This document shows positions 54,561 through 64,000 of a stretch of DNA of 64,000 nt, one piece after another (within the stretch, counting starts at the first letter, position 1; each line of letters opens with the position of its first letter). The position numbers and the translations under genes were made by a program. Origin of the DNA: Cristatella mucedo (Eukaryota; Bryozoa; Phylactolaemata; Cristatellidae); the NCBI GenBank assembly GCA_009760855.2, contig WPIO01000001.1, positions 2,741,001 to 2,805,000 of the forward strand. Direction: 5' to 3'. A model generated the notes under the pieces. It was not told the DNA's origin. It saw nothing but the letters and a program-made list of their open reading frames with translations, and did not search any database.

Positions 54561-54851
54561 TTAGATCATGAGCTTTGGCTTCCCAGGCCAGACGTGCATA
54601 TAGTTTCCCGATTTTCCAGCACGGAGCTTTAACGTTGGATTCAACTGTACTAGAGTGGTCACCCCACCGCCTCTGATATCTTCTAGTTTAACAATAGTAA
54701 GTCCACTCCTGCTACTGGTATTAGCACATTTAAGTTCCATTCTTGAAACGGTCAGAATTACTGTCAGCAGAATTCTGGTTAGCCGTGACTTATAATTCGG
54801 ATAGCAGCTTTTGCTCCAGGTATCGACATTAATCTCCTTTCGGGGTTCCAC
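54561..54851 (-). pseudogene. possible LINE endonuclease relic
   Basis: The frame contains VKLEDIRGGGVTTLVQL, resembling the RGGGV strand of apurinic-like endonuclease domains of LINEs. It lies about 0.5 kb upstream of, and on the same strand as, the reverse transcriptase relic at 52640-54020, so both could be parts of one decayed element. A single motif makes this weak. Confidence 0.3.
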
Positions 54852-56129
54852 GATCTTAAGACTAGTGCGTCAATGTGCACGTCTTTATGCTTAGCTATAA
54901 ATCATGCCTCGCGAACTTTTAAGAATGAGCGTTTATTCTGAATTCACTCAAGTCCAATATGATACAGTCCTCCAATATGCTAAATGTTGGTTTGATTCTG
55001 CTCCCTAATTCTAATAATTTCATTATGTAATGAGTCATTCAAATTCCAAGTTTTGGCGGAGCAAGTAGCTACTTCAGCTTTCGTGTACTCATGCATTGTG
55101 GTCAGTGCGTATCTTGATCCATCCAGCCAATTCGGAAAGTAATGTTTCAGGTGCAATTCTAACCGAAATAGTCATAAACAAAGAGAATAGCGAAAGACGA
55201 CACACGAGGGTCTTAAAAAAAGACTGTCATCTGCCCACACTTCCGCTAGCGAGTGTTGCAGGCGTTGCTGCTCAAGCGACTGCACGTCTGCACTGCTGTC
55301 CGTTGGCCGCGAACGCTGCGCTCGTAACGCTGCCGGTCCGACGCGCGACCAGCACGAAGCGCTAGCCTAGCGAAGCACGGCTGGCGCCTTAGGTTAGGCG
55401 CTGCACCGAGGCGCGAAAGTATTCCAAGGTCAGCCGAGCACAGCAGGACTAAAGAGCCCAGTAATATAGCGCTTAATATAGCAAGTACATGTCCATAGCA
55501 TCGAGATGGCTATTCAAGAGCCGCAGAGCGCTAAAGGTGTCTAGCAGCAGCAGCAGCAGCCATGTGCGCGGGACGGACCTCGTACGACCACAATTCAATT
55601 CAAATTCAATCACGAGACCACAATTCAACAGCACTTTCGATGCATCGAGCACAGCTCCCTGACTATTAAATGACCTTGTTGCCTTTCAATGCATCCTAAA
55701 CATAGAATATGACTCAACCAGTTCATAGTCGATGTAATTTAGGATCGGCAATTAATATATCGGCAGCCACATTCTGGCGGATGTAGCGCTGCAACGTTTT
55801 AACGTAGCTCATTGTGGTGAAACTCCGCACCGAAGGCCCGCCGCCGGAAGCCATTTTAGCCTCATTCTAAAAATAAATTACCCTCCCCCCCCATGGTGAG
55901 CTGCCCGGCAGGTCAATCTTGCGCCATGCAATAGAACTTTCCACTGCAGCAACACTGCGAACCTCCACTTCTGAGAAGCGCCGCCTGGAGACGTTAGCCT
56001 CTTTAAAAAGCTGACTTTAAAAAGCCTATTTCAAATGTCACTAGATGAAAACACGAATCCGCGGTCAAGTCGGCATATTTTCAGTTAAGGAGCATTAAGG
56101 ATATCGGGGCCTACTTTGCTAAAAAATAC

Positions 56130-56925
56130 GAGGGCCAAACTAGGTCGCGCGTTGATGACGTCGTGCCTTGACTATTGCATTAATTCCCTTTATTCGGGAC
56201 TTCTGGCTAGTGCCTTTCATCTCTTCTGAGGCTGATGGTGCAAAACTAGCGGCTCGTCCGGTCAGTCAGCTGTGGCGTAGCAACCCATCACCACACCTTT
56301 TTTGAGCTTCGCTTGCTCTCTAACAGGCATCGATTCGACTTCACGATCTTCCCTTCGGTCGACAAGTCGAATCACTCGCTTGCACCTGCCTGCCAATCGC
56401 ATCTCCTTGGTCCTCCAGTCACGTGCTCTTCCATTTCCTGCTCCTCAACAGCTGGTCATCTTGCAACCCTTTGAAATTGAAGTTCTGGATAATCTATCTT
56501 CCATCTTGGATACTCAAAAAGTCGGCAACTGGCTTTCGAGTTTTTTCGTGACTTGCAATCACTATGCATTGTTAAAGCCTCGACTCAAGACACGTCTGTT
56601 CCGGTCAGCTTTCGCCAACCCAGAGCAGTTATCTTTTTTGTTCCGGTGTGCTTTGCTTGCGCACCTGTGCGTGGCTCACTGAATGCTACTCGCGAGATAT
56701 CTTACCAACCGACGGCAATGAGTTTATACATGTTTTTCTATAGCATGCTGGTCCGAGCCCGAGTATGAAAGTTATTTGCTTCTACATGCTTGATACCATT
56801 CGGGTCATCTCTAGGATCTCTTGGGTACTGGTTCTCTTGCACCGACTTGCAAAGCACCTAGATTGAGATTAAGTTCTATTAGGGTGCACTACAAAAGACC
56901 TATTATTATTTTTATCATTAGTACT
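56130..56925 (+). mobile_element. LINE 3' half, plus orientation
   Basis: It has CINSLYSGLLASAFH at 56175-56225 (end of the reverse transcriptase ORF, consensus NSLYSGLP), then a frame ending LLKPRLKTRLFRSAF, the usual C-terminal LK-x-x-LFR-x-AF of L2/CR1 ORFs. The tail is AGCACCTAGATTGAGATTAA, TAGGGTGCACTACAAAAG and TATTATTATT. Confidence 0.8.
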
Positions 56926-57029
56926 CGCCAGTATAATTTTAGGCCTGCACGCTAATGCAGACGAGAAGAAGGGTCAAGGGGTTAGTAGGACTTCCGGCCA
57001 GCAACGTGCACTGAATCGTGTACAGGCTA

Positions 57030-57850
57030 GCACTAAATGTACATGTGAACAAAGTTCTCTGAGGCGCGGGTAAAGCTGAGAGGAGCATACAGGTCTTTAG
57101 CTAAGACTTAAAGTCATTCCAAAAAAGTGAACCAAGCCAGAAGTCAGACCTGCGGTGCATTCGAACTGCAGGCGAACCATCATTAGATGATTTCAATTTA
57201 GTGCAAAGGATAACCGGACTAATAGAAGCTGGAGAGCAGAGTAATGCGGAAGCACGTGACTGGCCGACCAAGGATGTCTGATAGGTAGGCTGGTGCAAGC
57301 GAGTGAAAGGTGACCTCTTGGCTAATGAGAGGATCTTGAAGTCGATTCGATATTTGATCGGGATCCAGTGAAGCTCAAACCGAAGGGGTGTGATGTGGCA
57401 GCTACGCCATAGACGCCTGACCAGAAGAACAGCAGAGTTTTACACGAGATGCAGACAATTAAGGCTTAAAGTCCTGATTGACGGGCATTGAAGTAGCTTG
57501 GTGACATGTCTCTGACTCGTAAACGAGATTGTCTGTCTTACTCTTAGCCAAGCAGGTCATGATTTCGGCGATGTTTCTTAGTTGAAAGTACGGTCACTTG
57601 TCAGCGGAGGAAATGTGCTCATCCGATAACAAGATATTTTGGAACAGCGTACTCAAATTGCTGTCGTGACTGACTGTAATGTGACTGGACGTGACTGGAA
57701 TGATGACAGACGAACCAATCTTGAAGGTTTTTAAGGGGTGGGCGTCAGGTTCTTCATGTGTAGGCGTAAGTTTCAAGGAGCGGGTTACCCATGTTCGGCA
57801 ACTGAGCCTTTGCTTAATGTTGCCACTCCAAAACATACTTCGACATGGTG
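57030..57850 (-). mobile_element. LINE fragment
   Basis: The minus strand reads FTSLAPAYLSDI-type sequence around 57270-57300. Blocks GATAGGTAGGCTGG, GGGTGTGATGTGGCAGCTAC and CAAGCAGGTCATGATTTCGG match the copies at 5150-5500 and 41040-41080. There is no 3' tail on the left side. Confidence 0.75.
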
Positions 57851-59501
57851 TTATTGCTTCATTATTTAAGTAACTGTGCCTTTAGCAATATACATGGATG
57901 GTATAGCCTTGTGCACTTCTTGCTAGCAGATCGTTTATCCACCTGCTGCTCTTGCTGGTTGCCAGATGAGTGGTTTTGCATCTGTCGGCACCCTCAACCA
58001 TTCTTGCAGCTGTCGCACGGAGACTCCTGGCTGTTATGGCAAATGTACCAAGCCTTTCTTGTGCCAAGCCTTTCTGATCCCTCGCGGCTGTAGACTGAGT
58101 TAATGCAGCCTGCCAACTCATTTAGCTCAGTCCCCAAACTCAGTTATTGTTCTGCGATGCTCTGAGACTACTTTAGCAGCGCCGCCTGACTCCTTGAACT
58201 GGATAGTCGGGATGACCAGAGGGCCCTTAGCAGCCAGCACATAGCAGCAATCGTAGATTGAGCACTGTCGTTGCTCAGCAACTGGGCTTTCAGAGAGCTC
58301 CGAAGCCTTGAGGTTGCTGCTTAAGCGGCTACAAACCATGGGCTGGGTGCTGCATAGCTAGGTCAGAGTAGAGTAGGGTGCCGGTTGCTCAACAGCAGGG
58401 GGCATGTTGCAAGAAACTACTTCAGTATATCTACAATCCAAATTCCTTAGCTGCCACTGATCATCGAGTAGATGATTCGTGCACTGCAGCAAAACGCCGA
58501 GTGCCGAATTGTGCTTTGTATTTGACCAAGCGTCTATTTCGCGTCCCCACAATCAAATGCAGCCCTTTTTTCGGCGCCAAATTCGCGATCATCACAAATG
58601 ATCGTTAGTAGCGGCTCTCTTGACTTATACGTCAAAGCCGTATGCTGAGTTTGAGTGTCGACGTCACGATACGCAGGTGTTAAGAACTTATCTTCAAGCA
58701 CTAAGCTCGTGGATGGGTGTGTGCGCCATTGGCATCGCTCGACTGAATATCGACCGAAGTATACATTCAGATGGCGTAGCAGGTGCTCGAGCCGATACAC
58801 AAAGAGGTGCAAATGTAATTTACTCCGTTTGAGGCGACATATTATGGAGCGCCGAGTCACATGGCAGAGGGCACTATGCTGTTCTGTGGTTTTTAATTGC
58901 ACTGCGATGCGACTGTTGCCTAGAGCACAACTGTACGGTACACGTTGCATTGAGCAAGCGTTTGGACCTTTCGTAACCAAACCGCAGAAATGATCAGCAG
59001 GCAGCTGGAGCAGCTACATAGCTTTGCTACGGGTTTGCTTGGATTTGGATCGAGCACATTCGCCGCAGGATATCTGCTCGTTCCTGAACACGAAGGACTG
59101 CCCTGCGAGATTGGTCTTACAGCTGTGACAGGCAAAGCATTCAGCGTGCCAATATTTGCTGTCGAACGGAATGTACTTGCATCCTCCCTGAGCTACAACG
59201 ACAAAGAAAAGGATGTCATGGTGAACTTTTCCAGGGTGACGGATTGTGAAGTTTCGTGTGGCCCTGATAAAGCCGAATCCTGAAATTGATCTAGCCGTTT
59301 AGCTGCGCAGTCTTATGCCTTCTCTCAAGATTGATCAAGTTACGTTAGTTAGGTAGACATTGGTGTACTTTTAGAAATTGAAAAGTAAGTTCACTGGAAG
59401 TGAGCGGAAGTCAGGCCCTTTGAAAATTTTAATAGAGTCGTCGCATGGATGGGAAGGATAGTTCAACCTCATGATTGTCAGCAAAGAGCTCTTCGATGTC
59501 T

Positions 59502-60080
59502 AAGTGCCTGGAGCTAGCCGAATGCACCATGCTTTGCTGCAGAAGTGCTTGGAGCTAGCCGAATGCACCATGCTTTAATACGGAAGTGCTAGGAGCTAGC
59601 CGAATGTACCGTGCTTTGCTGCAGAAGTGCTAGGAGCTAGCCGAATGCACCATGCTTTAATACGGAAGTGCTCGGCGCTAGCCGAATGCACCCTGCTTTA
59701 AGCAGGAAGTGCTAGAAGATAGCCGAATGTACTGAACAATGCTGCTTCGGGGTGCACGAAAATGGCAGAATGCACTATGCATTGCAGCTGTATTGCCAGG
59801 AGCTAGCGAAATGCACTAGAAACTACTGCAGCATTGCTGCATGGGTTCTCAGAGCTAACCCACTGAATTTCGCATCGCAGCTAAATTGCATGGAGCTAGC
59901 CGAATGGACCAAGCCTCGGAGGAGAAATGCTCGTAGCTTGCTGAATGCTCCATGAATTGCTGCAGAAGTGCTCTGAGCAACTTATATGTATCGCGAATCG
60001 CTGCAGAAATGCTCGGCATTGGCCGAATGGGCAAGGCATCGCAGTAGAAGGGTTCGGATATAGCCGAATGCAAAATACGT
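59502..60080. repeat. 41-bp minisatellite, about 14 units
   Basis: The first six units (59502, 59543, 59583, 59623, 59664 and 59706) are 40-42 bp long and contain GGAGCTAGCCGAATGCACC and ATGCTTT. Units further right are increasingly diverged but keep AGCTAGCCGAATG and TGCAGAAGTGCT words. Some units alternate between a CTGCAGAAGTGC and an AATACGGAAGTGC variant. Confidence 0.93.
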
Positions 60081-60384
60081 TACTTGAAGAAGCAGAAGCC
60101 TTGAATTACCTGAGAGCAAAGCCTTTACTGAAAAAGTGAAGACAAGAACCAGCTGTTGTGAGAAACCTCTCAAGCCATCCGAGCCAAAATGAGCAAGTTG
60201 AGTGCTGAAAAATTAGGTAGCCAAGCAAATTTCTTCTGGGACTAAAGCTGCACGGAATTAACCAACATGTTAGCCAAGTCAAGGTCAGATCTCTCCTTGA
60301 CTTGATTACGGCTCAGCATCGGGCTATGAGATATGAACTAATATATAGGACTAGTTCCTCCCTCTATGTTAATATATAGGTCCA

Positions 60385-60540
60385 CCCTCTTCCCGACCCG
60401 GCGGTCGTGGGTTCGAGTTCTGCAGCGAGCAATCCTTTATTATCCACTGAAAGCAGCGGTGATAGCCGTGAAGGCTCTTCTGCCGATACGTAAAATGAGT
60501 CTGTTAGATCAACTAGCCTTTAATTTACTTTTTAGCAGCT
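60385..60540 (+). repeat. SINE-A copy 6
   Basis: It has box B GGGTTCGAGTTC, the body GCAATCCTTTATTATCCAC, the tail GAAGGCTCTTCTGCCGATAC and a TGAGTCTGTTA end. Its 5' head is shorter than in copy 2. Confidence 0.78.
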
Positions 60541-60773
60541 GGCTTGGGTGCCTAAGTTTAACATAAATGCGCGTTCGTTGCCACTTGGACGTGACCATCA
60601 TTCTCTGTATAGTAGGAATAAGTTTTCAAAGGACCAAAATGTACAGAATATAAGCTGTTTCATGGTGTGAAGACACGCAAACGTGTATACTCTGGGATTT
60701 AAGAAATGTGGTACACAAAATAAGACCATTTCGCTCTAATCTGACGAGAAGTTAGCAACATTGTTCTCTTTAC

Positions 60774-60960
60774 CTATCGCATCCTTGCAGCTCTGACACT
60801 TTTTTCCGAAAGTGGTATCGTAGCATGGAGCGCAGTATGGAACACCATCCTTCTTGAGAAACTTCATGGACCCCAACTCCATTTTGCAGACGTTACAGCA
60901 GAAACACTTCTGATGGTAAGTTAACTCACCAAGGCAAAATACGTCGTTCTCCGTAATCGA
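60774..60960 (-). CDS. LIM-domain protein exon (partial gene)
   Basis: This exon has 62 full codons: SITENDVFCLGELTYHQKCF then CCNVCKMELGSMKFLKKDGV, PYCAPCYDTTFGKKCQSC, KDAIG. It contains the second half of one LIM domain: the H-x2-C-x2-C-x2-C ligand row (HQKC, CC, NVC), then the terminal C-x2-C in PYCAPCY. The first C-x2-C of the next LIM (KCQSC) follows. The protein therefore has at least two tandem LIM domains, which bind two zinc ions each and mediate protein contacts. The acceptor is TCTATTGCAG|TCGAT and the donor is GATAG|GTAAAG, phase 1. The other exons were not found in the window, so the subfamily (FHL, PINCH, paxillin or other) cannot be set. Confidence 0.9.
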
Positions 60961-61577
60961 CTGCAATAGAACAAGCAATCGTGAATATAGGCTGTCAGAA
61001 GACTCAAGACCTTGGATATTGGAAGAAAAGTCAGCATCTTGATTTCAACAAGAAATTTCACACCTGATTTTATATTCATGCACAATGCTGCTTCATTTAT
61101 CTTAATCGGCTCATGTTGTACGACACACGGAATTCACTATAATTCCCAACCAAAAAACATATATTAATATAAGCAATTAGAAAGGATAGGTTGAGACAAT
61201 AAAATATGTGTATTAAATTAGACCTCATCGTGATCAGCCAAGATATTACCTAGAAATGGTGGGATAGTGAATATTTGATTCTGATGGAGGTGCAACTAAA
61301 ACAGAGGATGGTCCAGCATGCAAGAAATAGAATTACTTATATAACAGCTAAACAATCAGAAATAATGATTTTTCAAACTAGGCGACAGTAAGGACCCCTA
61401 AGCAACTGAACGAGAACCAACTTTCTCGCGGCCGTAAATCCAGCTTTAAATATAGGTATTAACTGCTAAACTGATTGGGAATGCAAAGTTTAATAGCTTA
61501 CGTTTAGCGACCTCATTGATGACTCGGTTTTTCTTATATGCATATATATTATTTTCTTATATATATATATATATATA

Positions 61578-61730
61578 TTTCATTTGTATAGCGCCCTAAA
61601 AAACTCAATTCTCTATTCAGGCGCTTCGCTTAAGCTACTGGGCTCGAACCCATGACCTCGGTTATCAAATGCATTCACCATGACCCTGGTCGGGCCAGCA
61701 CCTTAACCGTTGGGCCAAAGCAGCGCGGCA
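61578..61730 (-). repeat. SINE-B copy 3
   Basis: On the minus strand it has box A (TGGCCCAACGGTTAAGGTGC), a long variable-arm segment, box B (GGGTTCGAGCCC), then GCGCCTGAATAGAGAATTGA and GGGCGCTATACAAATGAAAT. This most complete copy shows the class II tRNA-like architecture of the head. Confidence 0.87.
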
Positions 61731-62391
61731 TAGTTTCTGGTCCCGGCTGGCATCGTGAATCTGTTTCCTGCCAGGGCCAATCGACCCAGTAACACTACGG
61801 CAGTGGAGCTTTGTCTGGAGTAAAAGATCGAGTCGAGAAAGATCTACTGCTGCCGATCTGTCTGCCAAGTACTCACTGGAGGTAGTGCGTCTCGGAAAAA
61901 TTCTAGCTCCATCGCCGGTGACCTCGGTTCAGGAGGAAAAATCCTTAAACTTTCCCATACACAAAAGTCATTCAAACCTGGAACTATGCTCCCTAAAACG
62001 TATACAGAGTGGTTTGCCCTATCACAGGAACGCGTTGAAATTTCGAACCGACATCCAGACGCTTCGCTGCATGGGGCACAGGATGACAGCTTCTTAAGAA
62101 ATGCAGGGTGAGGGAGAAATGGAGGAGAAGAAAGCTAAACTCATTCGGTCTCGAGCGGGCCTTGGCACAATATTTGTGGAATTGCATTGCAAATTTTTAA
62201 AGCTGACTACGCATATATTTATATATTGTCATTGCAAACGATTCAATGTGCTATTATTCTAATCGTAATCAATACAATATATTGCCATCGTGATTGAAGC
62301 GAATAGAATATATTGACATGCATTTTCAATAGAATTATTGTTGAATGTTATTCGTAAAAATAATGCTGCTTTCATTTCTCACATAGATTAC

Positions 62392-62781
62392 TCAATAATC
62401 CTCATCGTCCTCGTCAGTCAGTTCCCCTTCTTCCTCTTCTTCTTCCGTTTCTGCGTCATTCACAGCTACAGCTACCAGTGCCAAATTTCACAGATCTCTA
62501 TTTCGCTTGAAGAAAACCAATGCTTCAAGCGTGCGCGGTGGCAGACTTTGGCGTTTCTGAGAAAACTTCAGCTTGCTAGAACCACCATTCGATACCATTC
62601 GACGTAGGAAGCAGAAACTTGGTATCAAAATAAGCCTGCACGTGGGTTCCTGTTGCAAAAGCTGTCGCTTCAACGTAGGTTCGGCTAAGAAAAGTGTGCA
62701 ATCGTCCACTTCGTCAGAATTATCAGCACTGTAGTGCGATTTCAACGGGGCGTAAACAGAGGCAGTTTCATCTGAATTCAA
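62392..62781 (-). pseudogene. hAT transposase C-terminal relic
   Basis: The minus strand reads SNGGSSKLKFSQKRQSLPPR then TLEALVFFKRNRDL, matching the C-terminal dimerisation region of hAT transposases (consensus FS-x-aG-x-x-x-x-x-kR-x-x-L-x-p-x-x-x-x-LvFL-x-x-N-x-dLW). A TGA (62488-62490) sits where the family often has Trp. The same frame then stays open for 31 more codons through an acidic tail (ETEEEEEEGELTDEDDEDY) to a second TGA at 62392-62394. The N-terminal part (before about 62640) no longer resembles the family, so the element is decayed or internally deleted. No terminal repeats were found. Confidence 0.65.
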
Positions 62782-64000
62782 TCGACCTTCGTTAACATCT
62801 GTATTATTACTGACATTTGTGATTTTGGGATCACGGGGTCACGCGGTCTAATGCTTTATTGCGGGTTAATGGTTTGATTGGTTCACGGGTTAAATGGGAT
62901 CATGCTTAAATGATTTAGTGTTTTACAAAGGTGAGTCAATGCCGGAACAAGAGCAGGCAGTGGAAAACATGATGGAGGGGAGAATGGCTGTGCGGTGTAA
63001 CGCTGCAAGCGTTGACGAAATACAACAGTGTCGGAGCCCACCTCGGTGTCTGCATTTCGTCGTTTCTGTACCGGCGCGTGCTTGGCAGCTTAAACGAACT
63101 ACGAAGTTAGTTTCCCCATTTCGCCATACTAATTTCTCCAGTCCCCGTTTGTCTGAAGGGCTTGTAGTTGTTTAGGAAACGCAGTGGCTAGATCCTCAAA
63201 GGCCGCAGAATCGTTTGTTGCCTCTCAGAGGTGAAATTGTTTTGTTCCTGAAGCGGCACTGCGAGCCGATTGGCGCAGCTCGTTTTCGCATTGATGCTTC
63301 GCGCGGTCTGTTAGACTCAGGACTACGGGCGTATTTCGCTCCCCTCGTGCCCGAGTTCATGCGTGCGCGCGACCTAGAGGATCCAGTGGCCGTCGAGGGG
63401 CCGCCATTGCCCGGCCATAAAATACAGGTCACAGGTCACAGCTAAATACGGGGTCAAGGATATGGCTCTTCCTATTGGCCAAGTGAACGCGCCAATAGAA
63501 ATCGCTTCGGTGGTTTCGCTGTTGTCGTTCGCAGAGAACCTTACGCTTGAACACTTTACGTGCTTGTAACATAACGAACGCATACACTTACGAAATCGCA
63601 AGGCGGAACTTTTCTCTGTCTGGGTATTATTGTGATTTCAAGTCCTATATAAGCAAAAAATAGATGTACTGGCTGGACGCATGATATACCTTAGCTTCTG
63701 GTCAGTGTGAAAAGCCCCTGTAGTAATATCATGAGGTAGTTAAAAACTTTTAGCTCATTGGTTACGACTACCATAGCTACTTTTCTGGGTATGTTCCTAA
63801 ATTAGTTGAGAAACCTACGCTCTTTATTCCAGACAAGCCTACGGGTCTAATAAAATAAAAAGTGGGTACTAGTAATATTCTGTAGATAGCATCTGCAGGT
63901 ACCCTTAGTTGCTACTTTGCATGCACAGTTGTTAAACTTTCAAATTATTATATTAAAGTGCTCAATAACTGCTAAGATGCATCGTTTATATCTGTGTTCG

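Larger units (their letters stand above)
60961..64000. other. right-end interval upstream of the LIM exon
   Basis: It contains SINE-B copy 3, the hAT relic and a TA run (61556-61578). A moderately GC-rich patch (63000-63440) has an open frame on each strand without recognisable family. I see no further LIM exon. 63450-64000 is AT-rich and featureless. Confidence 0.55.

Noticed and set aside
58534-58980. 148-codon minus-strand open frame
   Set aside because: No family resemblance, no splice context, and two plus-strand frames overlap it.
59502-60080. Direct-repeat array considered as CRISPR
   Set aside because: Units are contiguous 41-bp repeats without unique spacers, in a eukaryotic genome.
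63196-63445. Open frames on both strands in a GC-rich patch near the right end
   Set aside because: No recognisable domain on either strand. Composition is the likely cause.

Overview
The window is eukaryotic, almost certainly metazoan, nuclear DNA. Coding sequence is cut into short exons by GT-AG introns of 0.1 to 5 kb. The rest is rich in tRNA-derived SINEs, broken non-LTR retrotransposons and microsatellites. No bacterial-style gene layout is present. Two protein families are recognisable: a giant sacsin-type protein and a LIM-domain protein. Large multi-repeat sacsin-like genes split by many introns, together with this repeat content, suggest a marine invertebrate (sponge, cnidarian, mollusc or similar). 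The sequence alone does not let me choose among these.

The left 38.5 kb (about 38543 down to 181, minus strand) is one sacsin-like gene. I chained 22 exons by reading acceptors and donors. Every junction keeps frame, giving about 1,818 codons with no stop. The chain covers one complete sacsin repeat region (SRR1: an HSP90-type ATPase domain plus its long C-terminal part) and the first third of a second (SRR2, from about 11034 leftwards). The gene runs off the left edge. Its true 5' end was not found with confidence; a candidate TATA box and ATG lie near 49.6-49.8 kb. SRR1 contains one unusual 1,608-bp GC-rich exon (24010-25617); the matching part of SRR2 is split over several small exons.

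Introns and flanks hold at least two SINE families (here called SINE-A and SINE-B), about a dozen fragments of one L2/CR1-like LINE, a dispersed repeat with four copies (repeat C), a nested SINE-in-SINE insertion and several microsatellites. SINE-B ends in the same 3' tail as the LINE, so the LINE probably mobilises it.

The right part (38.6-64 kb) is gene-poor. It contains GC-rich, CpG-bearing stretches (47.6-50.5 kb), LINE and repeat copies, a 41-bp minisatellite (59.5-60.1 kb), one LIM-domain exon (60774-60960, minus) and the C-terminal relic of a hAT transposase (62.4-62.8 kb, minus). No tRNA, rRNA, CRISPR or viral gene was recognised.
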